A DNA stretch of 64,000 bases, from NCBI RefSeq assembly GCF_014230315.1, contig NZ_JACLAW010000013.1, positions 62,001 through 126,000 on the forward strand. The letters run 5' to 3'. Position 1 is the stretch's first letter. Each line of letters begins with the position of its first letter. The translations under genes and the position numbers were made by a program. The stretch is from Novosphingobium flavum. GTDB lineage: Bacteria > Pseudomonadota > Alphaproteobacteria > Sphingomonadales > Sphingomonadaceae. Below the pieces are notes generated by a model, which worked only from the letters and a program-made list of their open reading frames with translations, did no database searches and was not told the origin of the DNA. Of this stretch, positions 9,227-18,177 are shown in pieces.

Positions 9227-9394
9227 ATGATGACCAATTATCTTCTCACGATGTTCGTCGGTTTCGCCGTGCTGGTGATGTGGCCGGTTTCGCGTGACCG
9301 TTTCGTCCGCGCCTCGTCGCGCTCGCTCGCCGCCATCGTCTTTTCGATCGGGTTGGTCGGCTTCATGTCGAAGCTGCTGCTGCCGGTCGCCTGA
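9227..9394 (+). CDS. Small two-span membrane protein B (55 residues)
   Basis: Same architecture as the gene 125 bp upstream: hydrophobic segment, Pro, basic loop (PVSRDRFVRASSR), hydrophobic segment with GLVGF, then a conserved C-terminal Pro. Two ATG codons in a row are possible starts; the first gives exactly the same length as the paralogue. The Shine-Dalgarno sequence (GGAAAGAGA) is fair. Function unknown. Confidence 0.65.
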   Translation: MMTNYLLTMFVGFAVLVMWPVSRDRFVRASSRSLAAIVFSIGLVGFMSKLLLPVA

Positions 9395-9423
9395 ACCGGC
9401 CTTGGTCCTGCACGCCGATCGCC

Positions 9424-9570
9424 CTAGGGCCGTCGGCGCCTGTGCCTCAGCCACCACCAGCAGCCTCCGCCCAGCACCGCGCAGGCGCTCGTCACCACGC
9501 CGCCCACCGTCGCCGCGCCGATCGCGATCGAGCTGAACAGGAACAGGACGACGTCGAGAGTGGCCTTCAT
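9424..9570 (-). CDS. Possible 48-residue single-span membrane protein
   Basis: Starts MKATLDVVLFLFSSIAIG; about residues 5-37 are hydrophobic and glycine-rich, followed by WWWLRHRRRRP, a typical positive-inside end. It is convergent with the small paralogue gene at 9227-9394. The ribosome binding site is weak (GCAGGA directly before ATG). The composition suggests a real product, but a chance frame cannot be excluded. The frame extends upstream, but that extension looks like noncoding GC-rich sequence. Confidence 0.4.
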   Translation of the reverse strand: MKATLDVVLFLFSSIAIGAATVGGVVTSACAVLGGGCWWWLRHRRRRP

Positions 9571-9682
9571 TCCTGCGCTCGGACCCTGTTCGTGGCGGAC
9601 TGAGCCTTCCGCATAGAGCGCCAACGTCCGCCGGGCGAGCCGTTTCCCAAGCCTTTGCCGAAAAAGCGTTTCGACATGGAAA

Positions 9683-9711
9683 CCCCGCCCCGGAGAGGGT
9701 CCGGGACGGGG
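9683..9711. terminator. GC-rich hairpin, possible terminator
   Basis: CCCCGCCCCGGA / TCCGGGACGGGG (one mismatch) with a 5-nt loop, followed on the plus strand by GCTTCGCTT and on the minus strand by TTTCC. There is no gene ending right before it on the plus strand, so its partner is unclear. Confidence 0.4.
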
Positions 9712-9865
9712 CTTCGCTTGCGACCCGCTGGCCGGGATGGGGGAGGTTCGGCCAGTCAGGGCTCGGGACAAGCGGCCCGATCCTCGGCCGCCGTCCATTG
9801 CTGTCGAGCAACCTTGTAGGCGGCAGCTTTTGTTCGGCTAAACCGGATAAAATCGATTCTGTGAT

Positions 9866-9898
9866 CGAAAGGGGCGATTGTTAACCTCGCCCCTTTCG
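9866..9898 (+). promoter_or_regulatory. Perfect 12-bp hairpin in the leader of the next gene
   Basis: CGAAAGGGGCGA and TCGCCCCTTTCG are perfect complements around a 9-nt loop, 72 bp upstream of the GTG start at 9970. It could be a leader hairpin or the remnant of a terminator. Function inferred from position only. Confidence 0.45.
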
Positions 9899-9969
9899 CC
9901 CGCGCCCGCCAGCGCCTATAGGCGCGGCCAACGAATTCGGCCCGAACCGGGCCCCGACGGGGAATCTGA

Positions 9970-10974
9970 GTGTACGACAAGACTAAGGCGCTGATGGCGC
10001 GCGGCGCGGCTTTTCTGGGCAGCGAGCACGCCATCCTGTGCGGCGCGATGAGCTGGGTTTCCGAGCGCAACCTCGTGGCCGCGATCAGCAATGCCGGCGG
10101 TTTCGGCGTGATCGCCTGCGGGGCGATGACCCCGGACCTGCTCGACAAGGAAATCGCCGCAACCAAGACGCTCACCGCCAAGCCTTTCGGCGTCAACCTG
10201 ATCACCATGCACCCGGCGCTGTTCGACCTGATCGCGGTCTGCGCCAGCCACGGGGTCGGCCACGTCGTGCTCGCGGGCGGGATTCCGCCCAAGGGCTCGG
10301 TCGAGGCGATCAAGGAATTCGGCGCCAAGGTGCTGGTCTTCGCCCCCACTCTCGCCCTCGCCAGGAAGCTGCTCCGCTCCGGCGCCGATGCCCTGGTGAT
10401 CGAGGGTTCGGAAGCCGGCGGCCACATCGGCCCGGTCTCGACCAGCGTGCTCGCCCAGGAATTCCTACCGGCCCTGGCCGAGGACCACCTCGTGTTCGTC
10501 GCGGGCGGGATCGGCCGGGGCGACATGGTCGCGGCCTATCTCGAAATGGGCGCGGCCGGAGTCCAGCTCGGCACCCGCTTCGCCTGCGCCAGCGAATCGA
10601 TCGCACACGCCGATTTCAAGAAGGCCTTCTTCCGGGCCAATGCCCGCGATGCCGTGGCGAGCGTGCAGGTCGATCCGCGCTTGCCGGTGATCCCGGTCCG
10701 CGCGCTCAAGAACAAGGGCACCGAGGAATTCACCGCCAAGCAGCGCGAAGTCGCCCAGCTCCTCGATGACGGCAAGGTCGAGATGGGCGAGGCTCAGCTC
10801 AGGATCGAGCATTACTGGGCCGGGGCCCTGCGCCGCGCGGTGATTGACGGCGACGTCGAGAACGGCTCGCTGATGGCCGGCCAGTCGGTCGGCATGGTGA
10901 CCAGCGAGGAGCCCGTCGCCACGATCATCGAAGGCCTGCTGGCCGAAAGCGAACAGGCCCTTTCGCGGCGCTGA
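9970..10974 (+). CDS. Nitronate monooxygenase-family flavoprotein
   Basis: 334-residue FMN-dependent TIM barrel of the 2-nitropropane dioxygenase/nitronate monooxygenase family, which also contains FabK-type enoyl-ACP reductases. Visible marks are the N-terminal GAMSWVSERNLVAAISNAGG substrate/FMN segment, VIEGSEAGGHIGP (containing the family's His of the GGH motif), FVAGGIGRGDM (phosphate-binding) and AAGVQLGTRFACASE. The C-terminal region is long compared with class I enzymes. Oxidation of nitronates is the default guess. The start is GTG. Confidence 0.88.
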   Translation: MYDKTKALMARGAAFLGSEHAILCGAMSWVSERNLVAAISNAGGFGVIACGAMTPDLLDKEIAATKTLTAKPFGVNLITMHPALFDLIAVCASHGVGHVVLAGGIPPKGSVEAIKEFGAKVLVFAPTLALARKLLRSGADALVIEGSEAGGHIGPVSTSVLAQEFLPALAEDHLVFVAGGIGRGDMVAAYLEMGAAGVQLGTRFACASESIAHADFKKAFFRANARDAVASVQVDPRLPVIPVRALKNKGTEEFTAKQREVAQLLDDGKVEMGEAQLRIEHYWAGALRRAVIDGDVENGSLMAGQSVGMVTSEEPVATIIEGLLAESEQALSRR

Positions 10975-11052
10975 GCGCATGGTCCGGGGCAGGCTGCGCC
11001 TGCCCCTTGCGCGGTGCCGCAAGCCTTCGACGGATGTCGAAGGCGCACCCCA

Positions 11053-11787
11053 TCAAGGAATCGCCGAGATCAGCGCCGCCGCCAGTTCGTCCGGCCGGCT
11101 GAAGAACGGGCTGTGATCCGCCTCCAGCGTCACCACCCGCGCGCCCGGGCTCAGCGCCTGCTGGCGGCGCTGGTCGGCGATCGGGATCACCCGGTCCTCG
11201 GTGCATTCGACATAGGTGCGGGGCAGCTTGCCCCAGCGTTCGGGCGTGGTGAAGACCGGCGTGTCGCGCGGGGCATTGGGCTCGGCCAGCAACCGCGCGG
11301 CGGCGCTCTCCGTCACTTCCGGCGGCGAAAGCTGCGCGAAGACCGCGTGGGCCCCCTCCGGATCGACCACCGTGCCCGCCCCGCCCGGAGTAGGGCTGAC
11401 GATCGCGGCAAAGGCAGCGTTGCGGGGCGACTGCGCCGCGAAATCGGCACGAGAGAGCCCCGAGGGCAGCATGTGCGCGCAGATATAGACCAGCGCGTCC
11501 ATCGCCTCGGGATCGCGCTCTGCCGCGGCGGTGATCACGATCCCGCCCCGGCTGTGCCCGGCCAGCACCACCGGGCCCTGTCCCCGTTCCCTGGCCGCGC
11601 GGCAGCGCGCGACGATGAAATCGGTCCAGCCGTCGAGCGTCACCGCGCGCAGTTCCTCCTCGCTCCCGCCCATGCCCGGCAGGGTGGGGGCATCGACCGA
11701 ATGGCCCGCCGCCGCCAGCCGCGCCGCCAGCAGGTCGAAGCTCCAGCCGCCGTGCCACGAGCCATGAACAAGAATGAATGTCGCCAT
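11053..11787 (-). CDS. Alpha/beta hydrolase, methylesterase/hydroxynitrile-lyase type
   Basis: 244 residues, no signal peptide. The oxyanion segment is FILVHGSWHGGWSF and the nucleophile elbow is VLAGHSRGGIV (Ser in GHSRG). The C-terminal catalytic His lies in LEADHSPFFSRPDEL, and an acid appears in YVECTEDRVIP. This pattern matches the plant SABP2/MES-like family that is widespread in bacteria and usually hydrolyses small esters. Single gene, divergent from the dienelactone-hydrolase-like gene. Substrate unknown. Confidence 0.88.
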   Translation of the reverse strand: MATFILVHGSWHGGWSFDLLAARLAAAGHSVDAPTLPGMGGSEEELRAVTLDGWTDFIVARCRAARERGQGPVVLAGHSRGGIVITAAAERDPEAMDALVYICAHMLPSGLSRADFAAQSPRNAAFAAIVSPTPGGAGTVVDPEGAHAVFAQLSPPEVTESAAARLLAEPNAPRDTPVFTTPERWGKLPRTYVECTEDRVIPIADQRRQQALSPGARVVTLEADHSPFFSRPDELAAALISAIP

Positions 11788-11860
11788 CCACTTGTCCTAG
11801 CCAAGTAATCTTCGCCCGGCTAGCATGGCGAGGGAAGGGCGTTTGGGGAGATTGATTGAA

Positions 11861-12733
11861 ATGTGCGATGAAAACACGCAGGCCGATATAGAACGGGGTG
11901 AAGCCGCACGCGGCCTGTCGCGCCGCGATTTCGGGCTGGTCGGCACGGCCGCCGCGGTAATGGCAACCTATGGCAGCGAAGCGCTGGCCGCCGGTCCTGC
12001 CCTCACCGAAGGCACGGTCATGATCCCGACGCAGGACGGCACCTGCGATGCCTTCTTCGTTCGCCCCGCCAAGGGGAAGCATCCCGGCGTGATCCTCTGG
12101 CCCGATATCGCGGGCCTGCGCGAAGCCAAGAAGGTCATGGCCCGCCGCCTCGCCGCGCAGGGCTATGCCGTGCTCGCGGTCAACCATTACTACCGCGGCG
12201 GCAAGGCGCCGTTCCTCAAGACCATTTCCGAATGGATGACGCCCGAGGGCAAGGCCAGGCTCGCACCGCTGATCGCCGGCGTCAGCCCGGAAACCAACAT
12301 GCGCGATGCCAAGGCCTTCGTCGCCTGGCTCGACAAGCAGAAATCGGTCGACAGCAAGCGCGGGATCGGCGCGCAGGGCTATTGCATGACCGGCTCCTGG
12401 GCGATCCGCACGGCCGTCGCTGCTCCGGCGCGCGTCCTCGCGGTCGGCTCGTTCCACGGCGGCGGCGTGGCAACCGACAAGCCCGACAGCCCGAGCAAGA
12501 TGATCGGGCAGACCAAGGCGCGCTACCTGATTGCCATCGCCAAGAACGACGATGCCCGCGATCCGGCGGCCAAGGACATCTTCAAGGCCGATGCCGCCGC
12601 TGCCGGCCGCCCGGCCGAGGTCGAGGTCTATCAGGGCGACCACGGCTGGACCGTGCCCGACAGCCCGACCTACAACCAGGCCGAGGCGGACCGCGCCTTC
12701 GCTCGCCTGCTGGCACTTTACGCAAAGCTTTGA
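11861..12733 (+). CDS. Exported dienelactone hydrolase-family protein (Tat signal)
   Basis: A twin-arginine signal (LSRRDFGLVGTAAAVMATYG) precedes an alpha/beta hydrolase domain. The nucleophile elbow is GAQGYCMTGSWAI, where cysteine sits at the nucleophile position as in dienelactone hydrolase, and the catalytic His is in YQGDHGWTVPD. It should fold before export to the periplasm. The ATG at 11861 is preferred over an in-frame ATG 36 bp upstream because GGGGAG lies 10 nt before it. Natural substrate unknown. Confidence 0.87.
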   Translation: MCDENTQADIERGEAARGLSRRDFGLVGTAAAVMATYGSEALAAGPALTEGTVMIPTQDGTCDAFFVRPAKGKHPGVILWPDIAGLREAKKVMARRLAAQGYAVLAVNHYYRGGKAPFLKTISEWMTPEGKARLAPLIAGVSPETNMRDAKAFVAWLDKQKSVDSKRGIGAQGYCMTGSWAIRTAVAAPARVLAVGSFHGGGVATDKPDSPSKMIGQTKARYLIAIAKNDDARDPAAKDIFKADAAAAGRPAEVEVYQGDHGWTVPDSPTYNQAEADRAFARLLALYAKL

Positions 12734-12792
12734 TCGTATCGCGGCGGGCGCCACCCGGTGTCCGCCGCCGCATTGGCCCAGGGGGTTAGGCT

Positions 12793-13767
12793 ATGGAATC
12801 GGTTCTCTTCGTGCTGGCCGGTCTGGTGGTGATCTACATCGCCATGGGCGTCCGCGTGGTCCGTCAGGGCCATGTCTATACGATCGAGCGGCTGGGCAAG
12901 TTCACCCTCGCGGCCACGCCCGGCCTGCACATCATCGTGCCATTCGTCGATCGGGTGGGCCACAAGGTCAACATGATGGAGCAGGTGCTCGACATCCCGG
13001 GGCAGGAGATCATCACGCGTGACAACGCGATGGTCGGGGTCGATGCGATCGTCTTCTTCCAGGTGCTCGATGCGGGCAAGGCCGCATACGAGGTGTCGAA
13101 CCTCTATGTCGCGATCATGCAGCTCACCACCACCAACCTGCGCACGGTGATGGGCTCGATGGACCTCGACGAGACCCTGTCGAAGCGTGACGAGATCAAC
13201 GCCAAGCTGCTGGTCGTGATCGACCATGCCACGGCGCCGTGGGGGGTGAAGATCACCCGGATCGAGATCAAGGACATCCGTCCCCCGGCCGACATTTCCA
13301 ACGCCATGGCCCGCCAGATGAAGGCCGAGCGCGAGAAGCGCGCCCAGATCCTCGAGGCCGAGGGCCTGCGCGCCGCCGAGATCCTGCGCGCCGAGGGCGA
13401 GAAGCAGGCCGCGATCCTTTCGGCCGAAGGGCGCAAGGAAGCCGCCTTCCGCGATGCCGAGGCGCGCGAGCGCTCGGCCATGGCCGAGGCCGAGGCGACC
13501 CGCGTGGTCTCGGATGCGATCGCCGGTTCCGGCAGCCAGGCGCTCAACTACTTCATCGCCCAGAAATACACCGAGGCCGTCGGCAAGTTCGCAACCTCGC
13601 CCAATGCCAAGACCATCCTGTTCCCGGTCGAGGCGACCCAGCTGATCGGCACGCTCGGCGGGATCGCCGAACTCGCGCGCGGTGCGCTCGGGCCGGGGCA
13701 GGGCGGTGACGGAGCGGCGCCGCGCAGCCCCCGTTCCACCGTGCCCCCGGCAGGCGGCGCGCGATGA
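12793..13767 (+). CDS. SPFH/Band 7 (stomatin-like, QmcA) membrane protein
   Basis: 324 residues. One N-terminal membrane anchor ([17 protein letters not shown]) is followed by a Band 7 domain ([16 protein letters not shown] to about residue 180) and a long charged coiled coil rich in Ala/Glu/Arg repeats ([20 protein letters not shown]). Members form large membrane scaffolds and often pair with NfeD. The downstream nfeD-like gene overlaps its stop by 4 bp. The C-terminus is Gly/Pro-rich and probably disordered. Confidence 0.93.
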   Translation: MESVLFVLAGLVVIYIAMGVRVVRQGHVYTIERLGKFTLAATPGLHIIVPFVDRVGHKVNMMEQVLDIPGQEIITRDNAMVGVDAIVFFQVLDAGKAAYEVSNLYVAIMQLTTTNLRTVMGSMDLDETLSKRDEINAKLLVVIDHATAPWGVKITRIEIKDIRPPADISNAMARQMKAEREKRAQILEAEGLRAAEILRAEGEKQAAILSAEGRKEAAFRDAEARERSAMAEAEATRVVSDAIAGSGSQALNYFIAQKYTEAVGKFATSPNAKTILFPVEATQLIGTLGGIAELARGALGPGQGGDGAAPRSPRSTVPPAGGAR

Positions 13768-14201
13768 ACGGGGTCGATCCGCACTGGGTCTGGCTCGGGC
13801 TCGGCCTCGCTCTCGCCGCCGCGGAAATCGCCGTTCCGGGCTTCTTCCTGATCTGGCTCGCCGGCGCGGCCCTGCTCACCGGCGTCGCCACCTGGGTCCT
13901 GCCGATCGGGTTCGGCCCGCAGGTCGTGCTTTTCGCCATGCTGGCCATGGCGCTCATCCTCATTGCCCGGCGCATCGTCGCCAAGGGGGCGGTGACTTCG
14001 GCCGATCCGCTGATGAACGATCGCGGCGGGCGGCTGGTCGGCGAGGTGGTCGAGGTCACCCAGGCCATCGTCGCGGGCATGGGCCGGGTCCGGCAGGGTG
14101 ACGGCGAATGGCTGGTGCGCGGCCCTGATGCCCCGGTCGGCGCGCGGATGAAGGTGGTGGGGCATGACGGCGCCGTGCTGGTTGTCGAACCGGCGGGCTG
14201 A
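13764..14201 (+). CDS. NfeD-family membrane protein (short form)
   Basis: 145 residues: two or three membrane spans in the first 75 residues, with the family block [20 protein letters not shown], then an OB-fold domain ending [20 protein letters not shown]. It starts inside the stop of the SPFH gene (ATGA overlap), the classic SPFH-NfeD operon. It lacks the ClpP-like protease domain of long NfeD. Presumed to assist assembly or stability of the stomatin-like scaffold. Confidence 0.92.
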   Translation: MNGVDPHWVWLGLGLALAAAEIAVPGFFLIWLAGAALLTGVATWVLPIGFGPQVVLFAMLAMALILIARRIVAKGAVTSADPLMNDRGGRLVGEVVEVTQAIVAGMGRVRQGDGEWLVRGPDAPVGARMKVVGHDGAVLVVEPAG

Positions 14202-14237
14202 CCCCACATGGAGGCCGATTCCAAGGAGACGGCGCCG

Positions 14238-14636
14238 ATGACCGACAAGCTCACCCTGACCGAGACCGAATGGCGCGAGCGCCTGACGCCCGAACAGTAT
14301 CACGTCCTGCGCGAGGCGGGGACCGAGCGCGCCTTCACCGGCAAGTACGAGGGCAACAAGGCCCCCGGCATGTACTATTGCGCCGGCTGCGGGGCGCCGC
14401 TGTTCTCGTCCGAGACCAAGTACAATTCGGGCTCCGGTTGGCCGAGCTATACCGCTCCGGTCGAGCCAGACGCGGTCGACGAACATAGTGATGCCTCCCA
14501 CGGCATGGTCCGCACCGAAGTGCGCTGCGCCGCCTGCGAGGGCCATCTCGGCCACGTCTTCCCCGATGGTCCGGGGCCTGAGGGGCTGCGCTATTGCATC
14601 AATTCCGCCTCGCTCGCCTTCGAGCCGAAGGAATAA
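14238..14636 (+). CDS. msrB: Peptide-methionine (R)-S-oxide reductase
   Basis: 132 residues. Repairs the R epimer of methionine sulfoxide. It has the two zinc-binding CxxC pairs ([10 protein letters not shown] and [11 protein letters not shown]), the SGSGWPSY substrate motif and the catalytic cysteine in RYCINSASL. The ATG at 14238 is chosen over one 30 bp upstream because AAGGAG is correctly spaced before it. It lies 36 bp after nfeD and may be transcribed from upstream. The partner msrA is 14 kb away at 28513-29043. Confidence 0.96.
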   Translation: MTDKLTLTETEWRERLTPEQYHVLREAGTERAFTGKYEGNKAPGMYYCAGCGAPLFSSETKYNSGSGWPSYTAPVEPDAVDEHSDASHGMVRTEVRCAACEGHLGHVFPDGPGPEGLRYCINSASLAFEPKE

Positions 14637-14755
14637 AACGGCCACCCGCGCGGACCGGGGCGCTTTTGTTGTTAACCCCCGGTTCGGCTTGCCCTATGCA
14701 TGGCGCCGACACGAGCGGCGCCGACTTCGGCCCGCAAGGGGACGAAGTCTAAATA

Positions 14756-16933
14756 ATGGCCCGATCCGCCATCCGGCGCTCTCTTTCTGACACACCGCCG
14801 CCAAGCCCGCCGCCGCCTCCGCCGCGCGGGCCGAAGAAGTCGCCCAAGGGTTCGGGCGGCGGCGGCGGAATTCGCCGCTTCTTCCGCCGGATCTTCATCT
14901 GGGGCCTGGCCCTGGCCGTCGCCGGCGTGGTCGCGCTTGGCGTCGCGGTCTTCGTGGCCGCCCAGTCGCTGCCCTCCTACCAGTCGATGAAGTCACAGGC
15001 GCAGGGCCAGATGATCGTCGTGCGCGCGCGCGACGGACAGGAACTGGTCTCGCTCGGGCCGAGCTACGGCCGCTGGATTCCCGTCGCCCAGATCCCGGCG
15101 GTGATGAAGGACGCGATGATCTCGGTCGAGGACCGGCGCTACTACGATCACTTCGGGGTCGATCCGGTCGGCATCCTGCGCTCGCTGTTCGTGCGCGTGG
15201 AAAGCGGCTCGTGGCGGCAGGGCGGCTCGACCATCACCCAGCAGCTCGCCCGCAACATCTTCCTCAACAACAACCGCACCTTCGCCCGCAAGGCCCGCGA
15301 GGCGATCCTCGCCATCGCGCTCGAATCGCGCTTCTCGAAGAACCAGATCCTCGAACTTTACCTCAACAAGGTCTATTTCGGCGGCGGCGCCTACGGGATC
15401 GACGCGGCCAGCCGCAAGTTCTTCGGCCACCCCGGCGAACAGCTGACCCTGCCCGAGGCGGCGATCATCGCGGGGCTGGTCAAGGCGCCCAGCCGCTATT
15501 CGCCCACGGCCGACCAGAAGGCCGCCGTCAGCCGCGCCAAGGTCGTCCTCGCCACGATGGAAGATGCCGGCGCGATCGGCGCGAGCGAAGCCGCCGCCGC
15601 CGATTTCGACGCGGTGAAGTTCGCTGCGGAAAAGGGCCAGAACTCGGTCCGCTACTTCACCGACTGGGCGCTGCCCCAGCTCGACCTGCTGGTGCCCGAA
15701 AACAACGAGCCGATCGAGGTCTGGACCACGCTCGACGTCGGCATGCAGCGCGCCGCGACCGATTCCGTGGCCAAGAACGCCCCGGCAGGCGCCCAGGGCG
15801 CGCTGGTCTCGATGGACCGCGACGGCGCGATCCTCGCCATGGTCGGCGGCACCGATTATGTGACCAGCAACTACAACCGCGCGGTCAACGCCGTGCGCCA
15901 GCCCGGCTCGGCGTGGAAGTTGTTCGTCTACCTCTCCGCGCTCGAAGCCGGCTACAAGCCCGACGATGCCGTGGTCGACGAGCCGGTCACGATCGACGGC
16001 TGGAGCCCGCACAACGATGGCGGCCGCTATGCCGGCCAGATCGACGTGCGCACCGCCTTCGCCTATTCCAAGAACACCGTCGCCGCCCAGCTCGGCAACG
16101 AGGTCGGGTTCGGCACTGTCGCCGGCATGGCGCGCCGCTTCGGCATCACCACCCCGATCAACACGCTCCCCTCGATGGTCCTCGGCAGCTCCGAGGTCCG
16201 CGTGATCGACATGACCCGCGCCTTCGCCGCCGTCGCCGCCAAGGGCACCTCGATCGAGCCCTACGGCATCACCAAGGTCGCCACGACCGACGGCCGCGTG
16301 CTTTATGAGCACAAGTCCGTCACCGGCCAGCAACTGGTGCCGGACTATGTCGCCGCCGGGATCACCGACCTCCTGCAGACCGCGGTCAACATCGGCACCG
16401 GCCGCGCCGCCCAGATCGGCCGCCCCGTCGCGGGCAAGACCGGCACCACCTCGTCGAGCAAGGACGGCTGGTTCGTCGGCTTCTCCAGCGGGATCACCAC
16501 CGGCGTGTGGATGGGCCGCGACGATGCCAAGCCCATTCCCGGCCTTCACGGCGGCACGGCCCCGGCGCGCGCCTTCGCCCAGTACATGAAGATCGCCACG
16601 GCCCGCCGCCCGGTCGAACAGTTCGAGACCCAGCTCAAGATGCCCGAGTATCAGGTCGAGCCCGACGACGAGGCGAACTTCGGCCAGAACCCGGAAGACT
16701 ATTACTACGTCGACGAGCAGGGCAACCTGATCGATCCCAACCGCCGCAACCAGGGCAATGCCGACCCGCGCCCCGAGGACGGCGGCCAGCCGCCCGCCGA
16801 AGATGGCGGCCCTCCGGCGGCGGCGGGCGACGATTTCCTCAACCAGGCCACCGGGCGCCAACAGCCGCGCAGCGGGCAGGGCGCGGTCGCCCCGGCTCCG
16901 CCCCCGGTCCGGGTCAGTCCGCGCGCGCCGTAA
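14756..16933 (+). CDS. Class A penicillin-binding protein (PBP1A type)
   Basis: Bifunctional peptidoglycan synthase, 725 residues. A cytoplasmic Pro/Gly-rich N-terminus and a single membrane span (about residues 46-70) precede a glycosyltransferase domain with ISVEDRRYYDHFG (catalytic Glu), RQGGSTITQQLARN and KNQILELYLNKVYFGGGAYG. The transpeptidase domain follows, with SAWK (SxxK nucleophile), SKN (SxN) and KTGTTSS (KTG). The acidic, Pro-rich tail of about 90 residues is not conserved. Transcribed alone; the preceding 120 bp hold the promoter. Confidence 0.95.
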   Translation: MARSAIRRSLSDTPPPSPPPPPPRGPKKSPKGSGGGGGIRRFFRRIFIWGLALAVAGVVALGVAVFVAAQSLPSYQSMKSQAQGQMIVVRARDGQELVSLGPSYGRWIPVAQIPAVMKDAMISVEDRRYYDHFGVDPVGILRSLFVRVESGSWRQGGSTITQQLARNIFLNNNRTFARKAREAILAIALESRFSKNQILELYLNKVYFGGGAYGIDAASRKFFGHPGEQLTLPEAAIIAGLVKAPSRYSPTADQKAAVSRAKVVLATMEDAGAIGASEAAAADFDAVKFAAEKGQNSVRYFTDWALPQLDLLVPENNEPIEVWTTLDVGMQRAATDSVAKNAPAGAQGALVSMDRDGAILAMVGGTDYVTSNYNRAVNAVRQPGSAWKLFVYLSALEAGYKPDDAVVDEPVTIDGWSPHNDGGRYAGQIDVRTAFAYSKNTVAAQLGNEVGFGTVAGMARRFGITTPINTLPSMVLGSSEVRVIDMTRAFAAVAAKGTSIEPYGITKVATTDGRVLYEHKSVTGQQLVPDYVAAGITDLLQTAVNIGTGRAAQIGRPVAGKTGTTSSSKDGWFVGFSSGITTGVWMGRDDAKPIPGLHGGTAPARAFAQYMKIATARRPVEQFETQLKMPEYQVEPDDEANFGQNPEDYYYVDEQGNLIDPNRRNQGNADPRPEDGGQPPAEDGGPPAAAGDDFLNQATGRQQPRSGQGAVAPAPPPVRVSPRAP

Positions 16934-16996
16934 GGCAGATCGGGAAGGGTGGCAGCCCGGCGCCTCGGCGCCGGGATTGTGCGCTCCCGGCCAGCT

Positions 16997-18007
16997 TCAG
17001 GCCGAAAGCCGCACTTGCGAGGGCGCACCGCCCAGCACGCAGCGATTGCGCCCGCCGCGCTTGGCTGCATAGAGCGGGCCATCGGCGGCGGCGAGCCAGT
17101 CTTCCGGGGTGGCGATGCGCGGGGTCAGCGCGGCCACGCCGAAGCTGGCGGTGATCTTCAGCCAGATGCCGCCCGTCAGTTCGATCGGGTGCTCGGCCAC
17201 CGCCGCGCGAAACCGCTCGGCTGCGGCCAGCGCGCTGTCGGCCCCGGTTTCGGGCAGCAACAGGGCGAACTCCTCGCCGCCCAGCCGTCCGAGCACGTCG
17301 CTCGGCCGCTTGAGCATGGTCAGCAGGCCCGCCAGTTCGCGCAGCACCTGATCGCCGGCGGGATGGCCGTGCGTGTCGTTGACCGACTTGAAGTGATCGA
17401 CGTCGAGCATGATCAGGCTGGCGGGATGGCCATAGCGCCCCGTCCGGCCGATCTCCTGCGCCGCCTTGTCCATGAAGCCCCGGCGGCTCAGCGCCCCGGT
17501 CAGCGGATCGCGCTGGGCGATCTGGCGCAGCTCCAGTTCCTTGACCACGATCCGCGCAAGATTGGCGAGGATCGCGATCTCGCCCTCGGAATAGTCGCGC
17601 GGCTTGGTATCCACGGCGCAAAGCGCGCCGATGTTGTAGCCGTCGGCCGTCTCCAGCGGCACCCCGGCATAGGAACGCACATTGGCCTCGCCGGTGACGA
17701 AGGGATTGGCCATGAACCGCGCGTCGGCGGTCGCATCGGGCACGACCATCGGCACCCGCTGGCCAATCGTGTGCGTGCAGAACGAAACGTCGCGCGCCGT
17801 CTCGGCCGCGGCGATGCCGCTGCGCGCCTTGAACCACTGGCGATGCTCGTCGATCAGCGAGACGGCGGCCATCGGCACGCCAAGCACCGAGCGGACCAGC
17901 GCGACCACGTCCTCGAAAGGCTGCTCCGGCGCGGTATCGAGCACAGCCATGCGCTTCACCGCGGCGAGTCGGGCCGGTTCGTCGTGCAAGGTGCTGTTGT
18001 GATACAT
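16997..18007 (-). CDS. GAF-GGEEF diguanylate cyclase
   Basis: 336 residues. An N-terminal GAF domain (about 25-150, with WFKARSGI and DARFMANPFVTG typical of phytochrome-like GAF families) is followed by a GGDEF domain with DPLTGALSRRGF at its start and the active-site signature LGGEEF. It should make cyclic di-GMP from two GTP. No RxxD inhibitory site is obvious five residues before the signature, so product inhibition may be absent. The ATG at 18005-18007 is chosen over a TTG 45 bp upstream. It is convergent with the PBP1A gene. Confidence 0.92.
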   Translation of the reverse strand: MYHNSTLHDEPARLAAVKRMAVLDTAPEQPFEDVVALVRSVLGVPMAAVSLIDEHRQWFKARSGIAAAETARDVSFCTHTIGQRVPMVVPDATADARFMANPFVTGEANVRSYAGVPLETADGYNIGALCAVDTKPRDYSEGEIAILANLARIVVKELELRQIAQRDPLTGALSRRGFMDKAAQEIGRTGRYGHPASLIMLDVDHFKSVNDTHGHPAGDQVLRELAGLLTMLKRPSDVLGRLGGEEFALLLPETGADSALAAAERFRAAVAEHPIELTGGIWLKITASFGVAALTPRIATPEDWLAAADGPLYAAKRGGRNRCVLGGAPSQVRLSA

Positions 18008-18122
18008 CCGCGGCCCGCCGTGCAATCGGTTGCTGTCGTTCGGATGCAACAACCCTTCAAGCCGGACTATTTAGCCGATTGGTGGTTAACGATCCGCTAA
18101 GATCCGGGCGCGATCGGCCGCG

Positions 18123-18154
18123 AAAAAGGCCCGCCACCTCGCGGCAGCGGGCCT
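18123..18154 (-). terminator. Rho-independent terminator of the DegP/Q gene
   Basis: Read on the minus strand: AGGCCCGC, 12-nt loop, GCGGGCCT, then a run of five T. It begins about 24 bp after the protease stop codon. Textbook intrinsic terminator. Confidence 0.85.
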
Positions 18155-18177
18155 CAATTAGCGCCATTTCGGCAGGA

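Larger units (their letters stand above)
9571..9969. other. 399-bp spacer with two hairpins
   Basis: No convincing gene. It holds the hairpins at 9683-9711 and 9866-9898, and probably the promoter of the nitronate monooxygenase-like gene that follows. An AT-richer stretch at about 9825-9866 is a reasonable promoter location. Confidence 0.5.

Noticed and set aside
14993..16861. Minus-strand open frame of about 620 codons opposite the penicillin-binding protein gene
   Set aside because: Antisense shadow of a well-supported gene; no family similarity and no ribosome binding site.
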